Of a stretch of 64,000 bases of DNA, positions 31,285 through 41,592 are shown piece after piece. The stretch is from Ctenosaura bakeri. Lineage: Eukaryota; Chordata; Lepidosauria; Squamata; Iguanidae. Both the position numbers and the translations under genes were made by a program. Location of the stretch: contig CAOLHI010000149.1 in the NCBI GenBank assembly GCA_948474755.1, forward strand, positions 744,001 through 808,000, given 5' to 3'. The notes under the pieces were generated by a model that worked only from the letters and a program-made list of their open reading frames with translations, did not search any database and was not told the origin of the DNA. Every line of letters begins with the position of its first letter. Position 1 is the stretch's first letter.

Positions 31285-31796
31285 ATGTGGTTATTGTGAA
31301 ACAGCTTCCTTAAAAATAATTTGTGACACAAATAGACTGTCCAAAAGGACAGTGAACAGTTCTCAAAGAGAAAATGGTACTTGTTTTACAGGGGATATGT
31401 TGGCTCTGAAATGATTGTTTTCACACCAGAAATGTTTATTTCTAAACAGTTAGCATGGGCCCACACAATATGCCAAAAAAGAAGATTGAAATATCTCTAC
31501 TTTCCCATTTCTGTACTTTGACATTGTTGGTTGCTGGCATGAATTCAAAGCTCTTTAAACAGCAAGGAGAAAATTAATTTAAAATGTAAGACAAAAATAT
31601 ACCCACATGCAAATGTAGATTATCCTGAGGACAAGTGCATTCTTTTGCTGAGCTGAGATTTCTTACTGCAATTTTTTTACTGAATGATTTCAATGAATAG
31701 AGAGGAACGGATGACCTCCCTAGAACATAATAGAAAAGAACTATAATGTTAATGAATATCTTTATGCTGCATATGTTTAAAAGAAGTGATACCGCA

Positions 31797-32180
31797 TCAT
31801 ATCCTCCAACTGTTCTGATTTGGTAGGGACAACACTGATTAAAGCTGTGTCGCCCTGCTTTTTTAAATTACTTTAAAAATATCCTGGTTCATCTCTCTTC
31901 TTCCTACTTACCCCTTTGTCTTCGGCTTCCTTCAGTTGCTGCAAACTGAATACAAAGTCCAAAAGTAGATTGTATTCAACTCATCAGGAGAGAGAAAAGG
32001 GGCAAAATCTTGCTCTTCCCAGTAGGCTTAGGCAAAAGCAAACTGCTTTATCCTCTCCTGGCTTGTGTGTTCCTCCTCATTAATACCTTTTGACATCTTG
32101 GCCACATTCTGATGTTCCTCAGCCACATGTCTCCTAGTGTTCACCTGTGAAATGTCTGAATGTACATTGTACAGCAGCTG
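31797..32180 (-). repeat. dispersed unclassified repeat (family X) and its flank
   Basis: Minus strand of CATATCCTCCAACTGTTCTG (31800) through TTTTGACATCTTGGCCACATTCTGATG and TTCACCTGTGAAATGTCTGAA (32140-32160); these match family X words at 6640-6850 and 16370-16600. Confidence 0.55.
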
Positions 32181-32216
32181 CCCTATAAGGTCCAATTGAT
32201 CTTGACACGACTGTTT

Positions 32217-33118
32217 TGTTACCCTGTTTACTGGGGGTCCCGTGAGGGACACCAAAGTGCGCTCTCAAAATATCAAAAGGTGGGGAAATTAGCAAGAGCA
32301 CAAGTTAGCACTGCGAGAGGCAGGGCAATGGAGCGGAATCTTTTACCCAATGTCTATGGGGTCAGGCCAAGCCAAGGAGCACACCAGGTTATAAGAATAA
32401 TTGTGATCTTCATTACAATACAGACAAACAGTATATGCAACACACTCACACAGATAACTATAGAAAAATAAAGGTTGGAGGGAGACAGAGGGATTTTTAA
32501 GAGGGATTGTTGCTACACCTGTCCTGAAGCCCGGATAGTTCACTGCGGAAGTTCAGAGGTGTGTAGTCTCAGTATGTGGGACTGAGGGGAAGGCTCGCCA
32601 AGAGCAGCCGCAGCAAGGCTGGATGGAAATCAGGAGCGATCCAAGGAAGCTCACAAAGTCAGGGGTTTTTATAGGGGAAAATGTAGCCACAGGCTACTCT
32701 GCACTTGGGGAAAACAATGAGTTTCGGGCTGGAGACAAAGCCTCCGAAAGGTCAGAATTTAGCATGATTGAGTTAAGTCCGAATTGACAAAGGAGTAGAC
32801 AGTATGCAAATACAGAGTGCTTGACAGATGAGGATTCTCCTAATCAAGCCTTCTGCTCGGGGCAGGGAGTTCTTTGTAAGTAGCGTGCATACATAATAGA
32901 GTACTTGCCTTTGAGGTCTCCTGAAGCGGCGGGAGGGCTATTTCCGGCCAGCCTGTATTGTGTTGGAATATTACAGCAATTAGTGGCCGTGCCTGTCTAC
33001 GAGCTTGTCCGGGGGACCTCGCAGACACGTGGAGAGGGATGGTAGAAGACAGCCAAATTATTGATATCAAAGTGATATCTAATGTCACCCCAAGTGCGGC
33101 TTAGAAACTGCAGTAACA
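32217..33118 (-). mobile_element. solo LTR (retrotransposon, Gypsy- or ERV-type), TSD GTTT
   Basis: About 902 bp beginning TGTTACCCTG and ending CAGTAACA, so TGTTAC/GTAACA are the short terminal inverted repeats of an LTR. A 4-bp duplication GTTT precedes (32213-32216) and follows it (33119-33122). Collinear with 39846-40771 over the whole length (for example GGCAGGGCAA, CCCAATGT.TATGGGGTCAGGC, CTGAGGGGAAGGCT, GGAGACAAAGCCTCCGAAAGG). On the minus strand a TATAAAAA box lies at 32667-32674, which suggests minus orientation. No primer site, gag or pol text lies next to it, so it is a recombined solo LTR. Gypsy versus endogenous-retrovirus origin is not decided. Confidence 0.85.
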
Positions 33119-34560
33119 GTTTGTCCAGCGATAAAGCAAAGGTACACAGAGGAATGACCTCTTAGGCCATTGCTGAGAAAGATGGGCCAAAGAGACATAT
33201 ATTCCTATCCATGTAGTCAGTGTTGGGTCTTCAAGATTTTGGATATAATGGCTAAAAGGCTAGGTGTAGAAAAGGTAAGATGGGGGTAGAAGATCAAACA
33301 CTCCGTCTTAAATAAGACACTGAGTCAGGGGCAGCATACCCCTACTGAGCAGAATGCTCATCAAATCAGAGCTCACAGAGCTCAGAGATGAATAAGAATT
33401 TTGTTTGATTAATGTTCTGATGAGATCTTTTCAAAATGTGCAAATTTCTTTATACATCTGATGGAAAGAATTTGGGATTAAACAAGTTGAAACATGTGAG
33501 GAAGTAAAAGTTTTCCCCATTCCTGCTTTCTGCCAGGATAGCTGGTGATCTTAGGTCTCTATCAATCAGACATGGTTTTTACTGGGTTCTGTAAATCAGG
33601 CCATCTGCCGCCAAACAGAACTGAACTAATTGCAAGGCTGAATTACACCCTGCTGGTCTTTTTTTCCTTTTTTTTTTTTTTACTCTGAGGTACTGGATTC
33701 TTCTATGTTTATTGTTTATATTTATGCCATTGTTTCATTGTTATGCTATGTATAGTTATGCCATTGTTTCATTGTTTGTTTGTTTTTCTTGGTTTATAGT
33801 TACTTAAAATTGGATTGGATACCATGCCCAGTTAGAAGTATAACCCAAAGTTTCTGCCTAGAAGTAGGTATCTTAACCCACTAATTGCCCTATACCAATC
33901 ACATTGCACATGCACACTTTGCACATGCACACAGAATTTGGCAAAAGAAACAGAGAAAATAGTGCCCATCCTATAACAAAGTGTCAGTTTCACCCATTTG
34001 GGCAGAGGGCTTCTCAGTGCTTTTAACTCTTAAGCACCCTGCATTTTGCTTTCACCTGCAGTTGAGAAAAATCATATCCTTTCTGTCCTGAATCTGATTT
34101 TTTTTTTAGTAAACTGGCAATCAAAAATGAATCAATTCTTACTGAACTGTATTGACCAAAACTGCACTATGGATGAGTAAACCTAGGTAATTGTTCTGTA
34201 TTCATGGTTGTTACTTAGTCACAATTGTGACACTATTACCAAGATTGTAGCTTCCCACCAACTTACTTTACTGGACATCAGCTGCATGAGGAGAAGGAGA
34301 TCCATTCTGCCAGCAATTAGAGCATGGGTGAATGACATCAGGTTTGTGGGAACCAAGAAAGATTACTTTTTAGCTGATGTAGAATATTGGCTGTTCTACC
34401 CATCTCTAGCATAAACATGGTTGAATATAGAGTTTTGTATTTTACAAGCAAACCAACTGATTCCTGAAGCAATAAGTGAAGTACAGTTTGCCTCAATATT
34501 GATACTTTTTCTGAATTTTGCAGTGTAATCTTCCAATAAAAAAAAATCACATAGAAATGG
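33119..34560. other. unique-looking sequence, no supported gene
   Basis: Contains a T-run near 33660-33680 and a short direct repeat ATGCCATTGTTTCATTG at 33726-33776. No coding content recognised. Confidence 0.4.
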
Positions 34561-34689
34561 GCATGTTAGGTACACACACACACAATGTAGGCATTTGTGA
34601 AGATAGCAAAGAGAAATGCGGTGCGCCGAGACATTCTGTCTGCTCTTGCAAAAATGATTATCTATAGCAAGCATTCACACAAAAGTGAA

Positions 34690-34990
34690 TGGCTAGCTGG
34701 TATCCCATTAGTGACTTACTCATTTACAAATACCCACTAAGAATGATTGGACATTTTTGTGTGATGTGGAATGGCCATATTCAATGCCAGGTTGCAGGCA
34801 CCATTGGTGTTGTGGTGTCATTGTGTGTACTTGTGCTTGCAAATTTTGCATGGATTTGCATTGTGCACTGCAGATGTGCATGCATGTTTGGCTGCACATT
34901 TAGTTGCACTGTACTACATTATACAATTGATATATACATATGTAAGCATAAAGTTATACTACTTCTCCTTGATGTAGGAGCATGGCCAAT
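34690..34990. repeat. TGCA-rich repeat (family Z)
   Basis: ATGGAATGGCCATATTCAATG.. TTGTGCTTGCAAATTTTGCATGG.. TGCATTGTGCACTGCAGATGTGCATGC.. GGCTGCACATTTAGTTGCAC. The dense TGCA words and the flanking 'GGCCAT' block recur at 51230-51640, 54790-55040, 59400-59745 and 62930-63180. Open frames here (34689-34994 and 34771-34977) are by-products. Confidence 0.5.
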
Positions 34991-35894
34991 ATAGTTGAAG
35001 GAATATGCATGAAGATGTATTCAAATTTTCATATGATGATTTTTTTTTTAAAAAAAGCACAAACAGATGCAAAAAGGGATAAAATGTTCTTGAGGCTCGG
35101 GGGAAAAAAAGAGAGAAACAGGGTAAAAGCCAAATATGGTGGATTTCTGTGATGATGATATAGAAGTAGATGAATCATTGGTCCAACTTGCTATGCCATT
35201 GTCCTATGTCATTCTTTTTGTCTGTGTCCTAAACCTTATTGCAATCCCCTCTGAAAAATCACAAAACATTGTAACAGTAACAGCTTCACGTATAGGCAGA
35301 AGCATGGAGTTTAAAGAGCAGAATAAGTCATAATAGGATCACTGAGCCTGCAGCACACTGTGTTTTCATTTCTTCCTTGCTCTTGTGACATTCAGCTGCT
35401 CTGATCCATATCTTCTTGTTTAGTTTTTGTTTATAAATCGTCTGACACTAGCTGTGCTGTTGATATAGTTATGAGGGACAGGCACACTTAGGGATATGAT
35501 TTGCAGGAGCTCATGTTGCTGCTTTGTCCTGTAGCTCAGTGGGGAAATGACCTTGCATGCAACCTGACAATACAGATCTAGTTTCGCTATTTCCTTGCTG
35601 AAGACACCTTTATGAATGGAAGTTGTTATCCCTCTTCTTTCTTCCCCCGGTACAGCAAATAACATTTTCAAAGTTGAGTTCCAAAGCCACTAAACTCAGG
35701 ATACTTTTGTTGTCATTATTCCTCCTCCTCCTGTTCTTAAATATCTAGGGATGACACTAAGAATTGTGGTACCTTAAATTTTACTTCTGTGGTACTTCTG
35801 GAGCTGAGCAAGTAAGATAGATTGCAGCAATGTCAGCCAATGGCTTCTCTTTAAAAAGTGTGGTAAATCCACTTAGAGTTTTATTTCTGTAAAG
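34991..35894. other. unique-looking sequence, no supported gene
   Basis: Low-complexity T/A runs near 35040; no coding or repeat assignment. Confidence 0.4.
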
Positions 35895-36248
35895 CAGTGG
35901 TTCTCAACCTTTGGTCAAGGTTCCTTCCAAGTGCTTTGTACTTCAGCTTGCAGAAGCTCCAGAAGATTCTGGGAGGCTCCTAGAAGATTCTGGAGGCTGA
36001 AGACCAAAACTCCTGGAAGACTAAGGGCCTTTCCACACTACATTGTTATATTGTTATTATTCCATTTTCAATACCCCATCCCATCTTTTTGCAGTTTGCA
36101 GTTTAGAGAGGGATATTTAGGGTTCTCAGCCAGGGAGCCCTTTGGCCTCAGTAAACTATGAACCCCAGATTTCCACAAGATGCTGAAAGTGGAATATTAG
36201 CACTATAACGGTGTACTGTGGAAAGGCCCTAAAAGTTGAGAACCAGTG
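35895..36248. mobile_element. hAT-like MITE interrupted by a Harbinger-like MITE
   Basis: Left end CAGTGGTTCTCAACCTTTGG and right end AGTTGAGAACCAGTG are the inverted repeats of a very common vertebrate hAT MITE. A second palindrome with its own 3-bp duplications occupies 36025-36229. The centre has a short direct repeat GCTCC.AGAAGATTCTGG. The outer 8-bp duplication is not convincing (CTGTAAAG / TTCTATAC). Confidence 0.8.
36025..36229. mobile_element. short palindromic MITE (Harbinger-like), TSD TAA
   Basis: 205 bp, ends GGGCCTTTCCACAC and TGTGGAAAGGCCC, flanked by TAA at 36022-36024 and 36230-36232. TAA is a typical Harbinger target. Arms TATTATTCCATTTTCAATA / CTGAAAGTGGAATATTA. Nested in a hAT MITE. 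Confidence 0.9.
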
Positions 36249-36261
36249 TTCTATACCTTAA

Positions 36262-36384
36262 ATGAGCCATCCGAGGTCCTGAATCTTTTCTAAGAGTAGG
36301 GTTCAGTATCTTGGCTAACTCCTTTAATGTCAAAAATAAAATCCAGTTTACATTTACCTCTTCGAGGCCACTAGTTACCACTGG
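36262..36384. repeat. half of palindromic hAT-like repeat
   Basis: GAGCCATCCGAGGTCCTGAATC, GGGTTCAGTATCTTGGCTAACTCC, TAGTTACCACTGG; matches the central and right part of 63567-63764. Confidence 0.5.
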
Positions 36385-36852
36385 TTTGGATTTTGGCTAG
36401 GAGGAGGCCTACAAAAGGTGTAACCTGCCAGGCCAGATACAGTCCACCAGAAATGTTGACTTCAAATATGAGCCCCATTTCTACAAGATGACTGTCCATA
36501 CCCACTGTCACCTGCATGGACTTGTCTGGTAGCACTAGCTAGGAGTTTGAGAAGCTGTCTATCATCTTAAGTTTCCTGAAATGCCCCCAAACACCTGACA
36601 TAACCAAGTGAGAAACAGATGGGAAAAAGACCCGATAGGAATTGTCAACCACAGTTGATAAAGACAGAGTGCTTAGATGCTAGCAGTTGTCCAAATATAC
36701 TAGATGTTGATGCTCAGCCCACCCACCAGTCATGTTTGTAGCACAACCAGTGGCTTAACCAATCTTTTGCTTTGAAATCTGTGTTGGACTGTAATTACAA
36801 GACTGTTGTCAACTACCTAATAGGTCACAGTTTAGAGCTGAAGGGAGAGAAG

Positions 36853-37602
36853 AAAGTCAAAAGCTTTCACAGCCAAAGTCCATGGGTTGTTGTGGGTTTT
36901 TCGGGCTATGAGGTTATGTTCTACTAGTATTTGCTCCTAATGTTTTGCCTGCATCTGTGGCTGGCATCTTCAGAGGATCTGGAGACATGGAAGTAGAAAG
37001 GAGTATATATACTTGTGTGATCCCTGGGTGGGAGGGATTTGCATTTGTGATGCATTTGTGATGTATTAGTGATGCAGCTGGCCTGTAAGATAGCCCATTG
37101 TTGAGTGGACTGTCCCCAGGGTTGCGTTGTTAGTCAGGGAATATGCATAACTGTTGTATGTGCACTTAAGTACTTGTTAGCAATCCATTGTATTATTTCC
37201 TGTAGAGAGACCTCCTGAGTCTGGATGGTGTTCACTGACATATTTTTGAGTCTTGATTTTAGTGTTTTTTAGTACTGGTAGCCAATTTTTGTTTACTTTC
37301 TGAGTTTCTTCTTTTCTTTTTATGGATTTCAATGGCCTCTCTCTGTAGTCTGACACAGTAGTTATCTGAATAGTCCAGAATTTCTACGCCTTCAAATAGC
37401 ATTCTGTGTCCAGGTTGGTTTATAAGATGTTCTACTACTGCTGATTTTTCTGGCTGGATGAGTCTGCAGTGTCTTTCATGTTCTTTGATTCATGTTTGGA
37501 TGCTGCATTTTGTAGTCCCTATGTAGACCCTTCCACAGCTGCTAGGTATGCAGTAAACTCCCGCAGAAGTAAGAGGATCCCTCTTGTCCTTTGCTGAATG
37601 TA
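36853..37602 (-). mobile_element. Penelope-like element, 3' half of a rearranged copy
   Basis: Starts at GTCAAAAGCTTTCACAGCC (3' terminus), then TTGTTGTGGGTTTTTCGGGC, ATGTTTTGCCTGCATCTGTGG..CTTCAGAGG, and from about 37260 the decayed coding region including GIY-YIG sequence (minus-strand TACCTAGCAGCTGTGG..GGGTCTACATAGGGACTAC = ..YIGTTK-like). It stops at CTTTGCTGAATGT (37590-37602) where an oppositely oriented fragment begins. Several stops and frameshifts. Confidence 0.87.
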
Positions 37603-37948
37603 AAAACACCAACCATCACCCAGGACAAAAAAGGAGCACAATAAAAACTCTGGTTGACCATGCAAAAACAATTTGTGGACCCCACCTTCTGAAAGATGAA
37701 CTGAGTCATCTAAACTGGGCTCTACAGGCCAATGGTTACTCCAGTTCGGAAATCAGAAGAGCCTGAAGACCCAGAAAAAACCACATGGGTGAGGATAAAC
37801 AGCCACCCCAAGGGAATGTGTTTTTACCATATGTCAAAGGAGTCACTGACTCAATAGGGAAACTGATGAAGAAACATAACTTCCAAACAATCTACAGACC
37901 AACCAAGAAAATTCAACAAATGCTACATTCAGCAAAGGACAAATGGTT
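37590..37948 (+). mobile_element. Penelope-like element, upstream part in opposite orientation
   Basis: Plus-strand sequence coding CKNTNHHPGQKRSTIKTLVDH.., then LNWALQANGYSSSEIRRA, a stop, and ..GNVFLPYVKGVTDSIG.. up to ..QQMLHSAKDK, ending at ACATTCAGCAAAGGACAAATGG. Its 3' limit is the same point of the element at which the minus-strand half begins, so the two halves are one element split and inverted at that point. Confidence 0.87.
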
Positions 37949-38009
37949 AGTTACAATATCCTGAAGGATCAAGTAAGGATTCTTGAAAGTAACCTGAATA
38001 GTGGATGTC

Positions 38010-38177
38010 AGTGGTTTCTGTGTCAGCTGGACACTGGAAGTGCTGTCTGTTTTAATCCAAACTGTTGGACTTTGTCCCCAAATTAGATTCAGCAGTTTGG
38101 ATAGCTGCCTTAAAATTGAGACTAAAACCTAAAGCGGAGTCACCATTTCATTAACACTGAAACCAGTGGATGTTGCA
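38010..38177. repeat. fragment of palindromic hAT-like repeat
   Basis: GATTCAGCAGTTTGGATAGCTGCC, AAATTGAGACTAAAACC, GGAGTCACCATTTCATTAACACTG, GTTGCAGC: right arm of the repeat seen at 63567-63764, with a diverged left arm. Confidence 0.5.
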
Positions 38178-38398
38178 GCTACGGACTACAGATAAGCAAA
38201 AATTTGGGTAGTAAATAGGGTACCTTAAAAGAAGAAGATGGCTGGCAAGAAGGGTTAACTTTCTTTCTATGGGCTGTGGTCCATATTCTTTTTTAAAATT
38301 ATATTTATTGAGTTTTTTTGGAGATGTGGTCCATATTCTGATGTACCACAACTGTTATCTAAATGGGAAAACAGAGTTATAGACATGTTAAATAAAAC

Positions 38399-38420
38399 GC
38401 ACACACACACACACACACAC
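38399..38420. repeat. (AC)n microsatellite
   Basis: Eleven AC units. Confidence 0.95.
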
Positions 38421-38426
38421 ATGTAT

Positions 38427-38520
38427 TTGATGCCATTTCTAATTTGGTCCTAATTGTGGCTAGGTAAATGTGTATCACTTATCTAGCCACAATTAGGCCC
38501 AAATTAGACATGGCACCAAA
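38427..38520. mobile_element. 94-bp palindrome (MITE or hairpin)
   Basis: Left arm TTGATGCCATTTCTAATTTGG and TCCTAATTGTGGCTAGGTAA; right arm TTATCTAGCCACAATTAGG and CCCAAATTAGACATGGCACCAAA. Arms of about 37 bases match with three or four differences around a loop of about 18 bases. No copy elsewhere in the window. Confidence 0.7.
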
Positions 38521-38548
38521 CGACTTGAAGGCATATAACAGCAAGGGC
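38517..38548 (+). repeat. SINE tail fragment
   Basis: ACGACTTGAAGGCATATAACAGC is the 3' tail of the tRNA-derived SINE family without its body. Confidence 0.55.
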
Positions 38549-38560
38549 TTTGGGATAAGC

Positions 38561-38620
38561 TAAAGCCCATTGGGATGAGCTAAAGCCCATTGGGATGAGC
38601 TAAAGCCCATTGGGAAGGGC
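38561..38620. repeat. 20-bp tandem repeat, three units
   Basis: TAAAGCCCATTGGGATGAGC repeated at 38561, 38581 and 38601 (last unit ends GAAGGGC), with a partial unit before. It adjoins an inverted GGGCTTTAGCTTA. Confidence 0.9.
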
Positions 38621-38710
38621 TTTAGCTTAGTGGAAGTCCATGTGCTTTGCATACAGTAGGTCCAAGTTTCAGTATCTGGTATCTTGAGATGGAAATATTG
38701 ATGAGAAAAA
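38621..38710 (+). mobile_element. tRNA-Ala-like SINE 5' fragment
   Basis: TTAGCTTAGTGGAAGTCCATGTGCTTTGCATACAGTAGGTCC resembles tRNA-Ala (TAGCTCAGTGG..GCATGCTTTGCATG..AGGTC) followed by a decayed B box (CAAGTTTCAGTATC). Anticodon-loop TTTGCAT is visible. Not a functional tRNA. Confidence 0.65.
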
Positions 38711-38749
38711 AAGTCTTGCTGCTCCTGAAATTTTATATCAACCTTGTTG

Positions 38750-39300
38750 CTATTGTTATTTCTTCATTCATAGCCCTCTTTCTTTCCAATAGCAAGACTC
38801 TGGACAGCTATCAAATATTAAAAGGAATAACAGACGGAAGCACGTATAAAGACCTGAACAGACAGATATAAACAGTTTAAAATGCAATTAAACTATCCAT
38901 AGAATTAAAAGCAATTGCAACAAATTGATATAAGACAAATGATAAAGGTCAGTTAAACTGGACTCTATTAACTAGACTCTATTAAAAGCCCCTTTAGTCA
39001 TCCCCTGAAAGCCAGTTGGATTAGAAAAGTTTTTACTTGTTGATGGAAGGGCAGCAAGAAGAATGCCATCCTATCTTCTCCAGAGAGAGAATGCCAAAGT
39101 TTGAGAGCAGCCACTGAGAACATCTTGTCTTGTATCCCCATCAAACATGACTATGAAGGTGGTAGGACTCAGTGAAGGGTCTCTCTTGAATATGTGAGAC
39201 CATGGGCAAGCTCAAATAGAAAAGTACAGTCCTTTATATAGTCTGGACATGAGCTATATGGTTGATGTGCTACAATGAGATGGCACTGCAAGCATTCAGC
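38750..39300 (+). repeat. LINE-like 3' region repeat (family Y)
   Basis: Shares with 18540-19010: AATTAAAAGCAATTGC, AAAAGCCCCTTTAGTCATCCC, AAGGGCAGCAAGAAG.., GAATGCCAAAGTTTGAGAGCAGCCACTGAGAA. Continues through AGTCCTTTATATAGTCTGGACATGAGC to about 39300. Confidence 0.55.
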
Positions 39301-39362
39301 AGCCACCCTGAGAACCTCATATCTGTAGTAAGGCTGAGACATCATATTGAACCTTCCCAAGT

Positions 39363-39781
39363 CAGAATCATAGAATCATGGAGCTGGAAGAGACCCCAAG
39401 GGCCATCGAGTCCAACCCCGTCATGGAGGAATGCACCATCAAAGCATTCCCAACAGATGGCCATTCAACTTCCAAAGAAGGAAACTCTACCACTTTCCCA
39501 GGTAGTATATTCCATGGTTGAACTGCTCGTGCCATCAGGAAGTTCTTATCAATGTTTAGATGGAATCTCTTTTCCTGAAATTTGAAGCCATTGCTCCATA
39601 GTCTCTGGAGCAGCAGAAGACAGGCTTGCTCCATTCTCCATATGACATCCCTCGAAATATTTAAACACAGTTATCATATCACCTCTTAACCATCTCTTCT
39701 CCAGCTCCCTAAGCCACTCCTAATAAGGCTTCATGATTTGCAGGCCTTCTACCATTTTGGTCTGCCTCCTCTGGGCATGTT
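39363..39781 (-). mobile_element. CR1 LINE 3' end
   Basis: Plus-strand AGAATCATAGAATCATGGAGCTGG marks the 3' end; then GACCCCAAGGGCCATCGAGTCC, ATTCCATGGTTGAACTGCTCG (AVQPW-N), and up to CATTTTGGTCTGCCTCCTCTGGGC. Frame decayed. Confidence 0.92.
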
Positions 39782-39845
39782 CACTGTGTAAAATATAATT
39801 TTGGTGCCAAACTAGTGTCTTTTCCCTTTGTGAAGCTAAGCAAAG

Positions 39846-40771
39846 TGTTACCCTGATTTCTGAGGTTCGTTGGGGGACACCTCAATGTGCTCCAAATAAT
39901 GGGGAATAGGAATTAGCCGGAGCACAAGCTGTAGCACTACAAGAGGCAGGGCAACCTAGCGAGATCTTGAACCCAATGTTTATGGGGTCAGGCTGAGTCA
40001 AAAACCAAGCAGGATTAAATTATAATTGTTTTATTTATTTAAAAGACAGTCACTGTGCACTTACGTACTCACTCACACAGACCTAAGAAAATAAAGGGAG
40101 GAAATGCGATAGGGGATTTCAAGAAGGATTTTCAAGGGAAATACTACACCTGATCCTGTAGCCTGGGTAGCCAGAAGAAATTTAGTAAGTTTGGAGCAGA
40201 AATTCTCAGCATGTTGAAGCTGAGGGGAAGGCTTGTCAAACGGAGCAGCAGCAAGGCAGGATGACAACCATGAGCGATCTGAGGAAGCACTCAAAATCAA
40301 GGGTTCTTATAAGGAGAAATGTGCCTGTAGGGTAGTCCATTCCCAGGGAAAGCAATAGGTTTTGGGTTGGAGACAAAGCCTCCGAAAGGTCAGCACTTAA
40401 GATGTTTGGATTTTGATGGAATTGTCAATCGCGCAGACAGTATGCAAATAGGGGGTGCTTGACAGTTGGGTAGTCAAAAGCGCTAATCTCGTCAAGCTGA
40501 CGGTTCGGGGCAGAGAATCTTTTGTATACTTGGTACATACTTAATTTAGTTTCAAAGCGTACTTGCCTGGAAGTCTCCTGAAGCTGTGTGACGGAAAATT
40601 ACTGGCCTGTCTGGATTTTTCTTGTATTTTTCAGCCATTCGGCTGTGTCCATGTGCGTGCTTATCTGGGGGCCTCACAAGCACGTGGAGGGGAACAGTTT
40701 GGAATGGCCAATCTTTTTATATCAAATTATATTTAGTAAGCCCTGGGCTCAGACTTTGGACCACAGTAACA
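39846..40771 (-). mobile_element. solo LTR, same family as 32217-33118, TSD AAAG
   Basis: About 926 bp from TGTTACCCTG to CAGTAACA, flanked by AAAG at 39842-39845 and 40772-40775. Collinear with the other LTR but clearly diverged. On the minus strand an AATAAA-type run (from TTTATTTATTT at 40029-40039) lies downstream of a TATAAG (near 40310), again fitting minus orientation. Own duplication means an independent insertion. Confidence 0.85.
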
Positions 40772-41514
40772 AAAGAAAACAAAACACAATAGGAGAGGGT
40801 GAAGTGTCAAAGAGCCAGAGACAACTTACCTGATGCTACTGCCTTTACTAGTTCCTGCAACTGTTTCTGTATTTTTTAATACTACATTTATTATAGAAAT
40901 GCACAAAAACTACATGTAGAAACTTGCACATTTTCTTCAAGACCACCACCACCATCAAAGTCTGCCACCTGACAATACTTTGCAGTGAGGACAAAATATT
41001 GATGTTTCCGCATTTCCTGTATGTGGACGTTTCATGTCAGGATGTATATCTCTTACAGATAGGAGACTTGCTGCAACAGAGTATAGACAATATGGAACTA
41101 GATGAACCAAAGATCTGAAATGATTCGGTATGAGACAGTTTTGTATATTCTTACTTGCCTCCAGGAATGAATTCAATCTGAAGATACTGCAAGTTTGGCA
41201 GATTTTGTTGTGTGTGGGTGGGAAGAAGCTCTCTTGATGTCTTCTCTTTGTAAAGGTTGGGAGGACTTTCACTTTTGGTCTAGCATTTCATTCCTGGGAC
41301 TCCATTTTAGACTAAAAGGGTTTTTAATGGGACATTAATTTGATTTGTATTTTATTTTGGCATTCTGAACTTTTTTAAGCATTTGTTTTTATGGTGTTGT
41401 TTCAAATGTGCTGCCCAAACAGACCTAAATAATTAACCTTCTGTGAGCTTTCAGAACAAAAATCTAAATCAACCAACCAATCATTAGGCATATGAAATCT
41501 AAGTACTTTGCAGC
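40772..41514. other. mostly unassigned; SINE tail at 41078-41150
   Basis: 41078-41150 (GTATAGACAATATGGAACTAGATGAACCAAAGATCTG..GGTATGAGACAG) looks like the 3' part of the tRNA-Ala-like SINE family. The rest has no recognised content. Confidence 0.45.
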
Positions 41515-41592
41515 AGAATCCACTGCCTACTCAATATTAAGTATTGTTCATATCAATGGAACTTCATCACAGATAGGTATGAATAGGAGTAC
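41515..41592. repeat. small palindromic MITE remnant
   Basis: CTACTCAATATTAAGTATTGTTCATATCAATGGAACTTCATC..GATAGGTATGAATAGG, related to the piece at 14785-14885. Confidence 0.45.

Noticed and set aside
38561..38620. CRISPR-like repeat array
   Set aside because: The 20-bp units are directly adjacent with no spacers, in a vertebrate repeat setting.
38621..38692. A tRNA-Ala gene
   Set aside because: Acceptor stem and T arm do not pair and the B box is destroyed; similar decayed pieces occur elsewhere, so it is a SINE.
32217..40771. The two LTRs as the two ends of one provirus
   Set aside because: Each has its own 4-bp duplication (GTTT and AAAG), they have diverged clearly, and the DNA between them contains PLE, hAT, CR1 and SINE pieces rather than retroviral or Gypsy genes.
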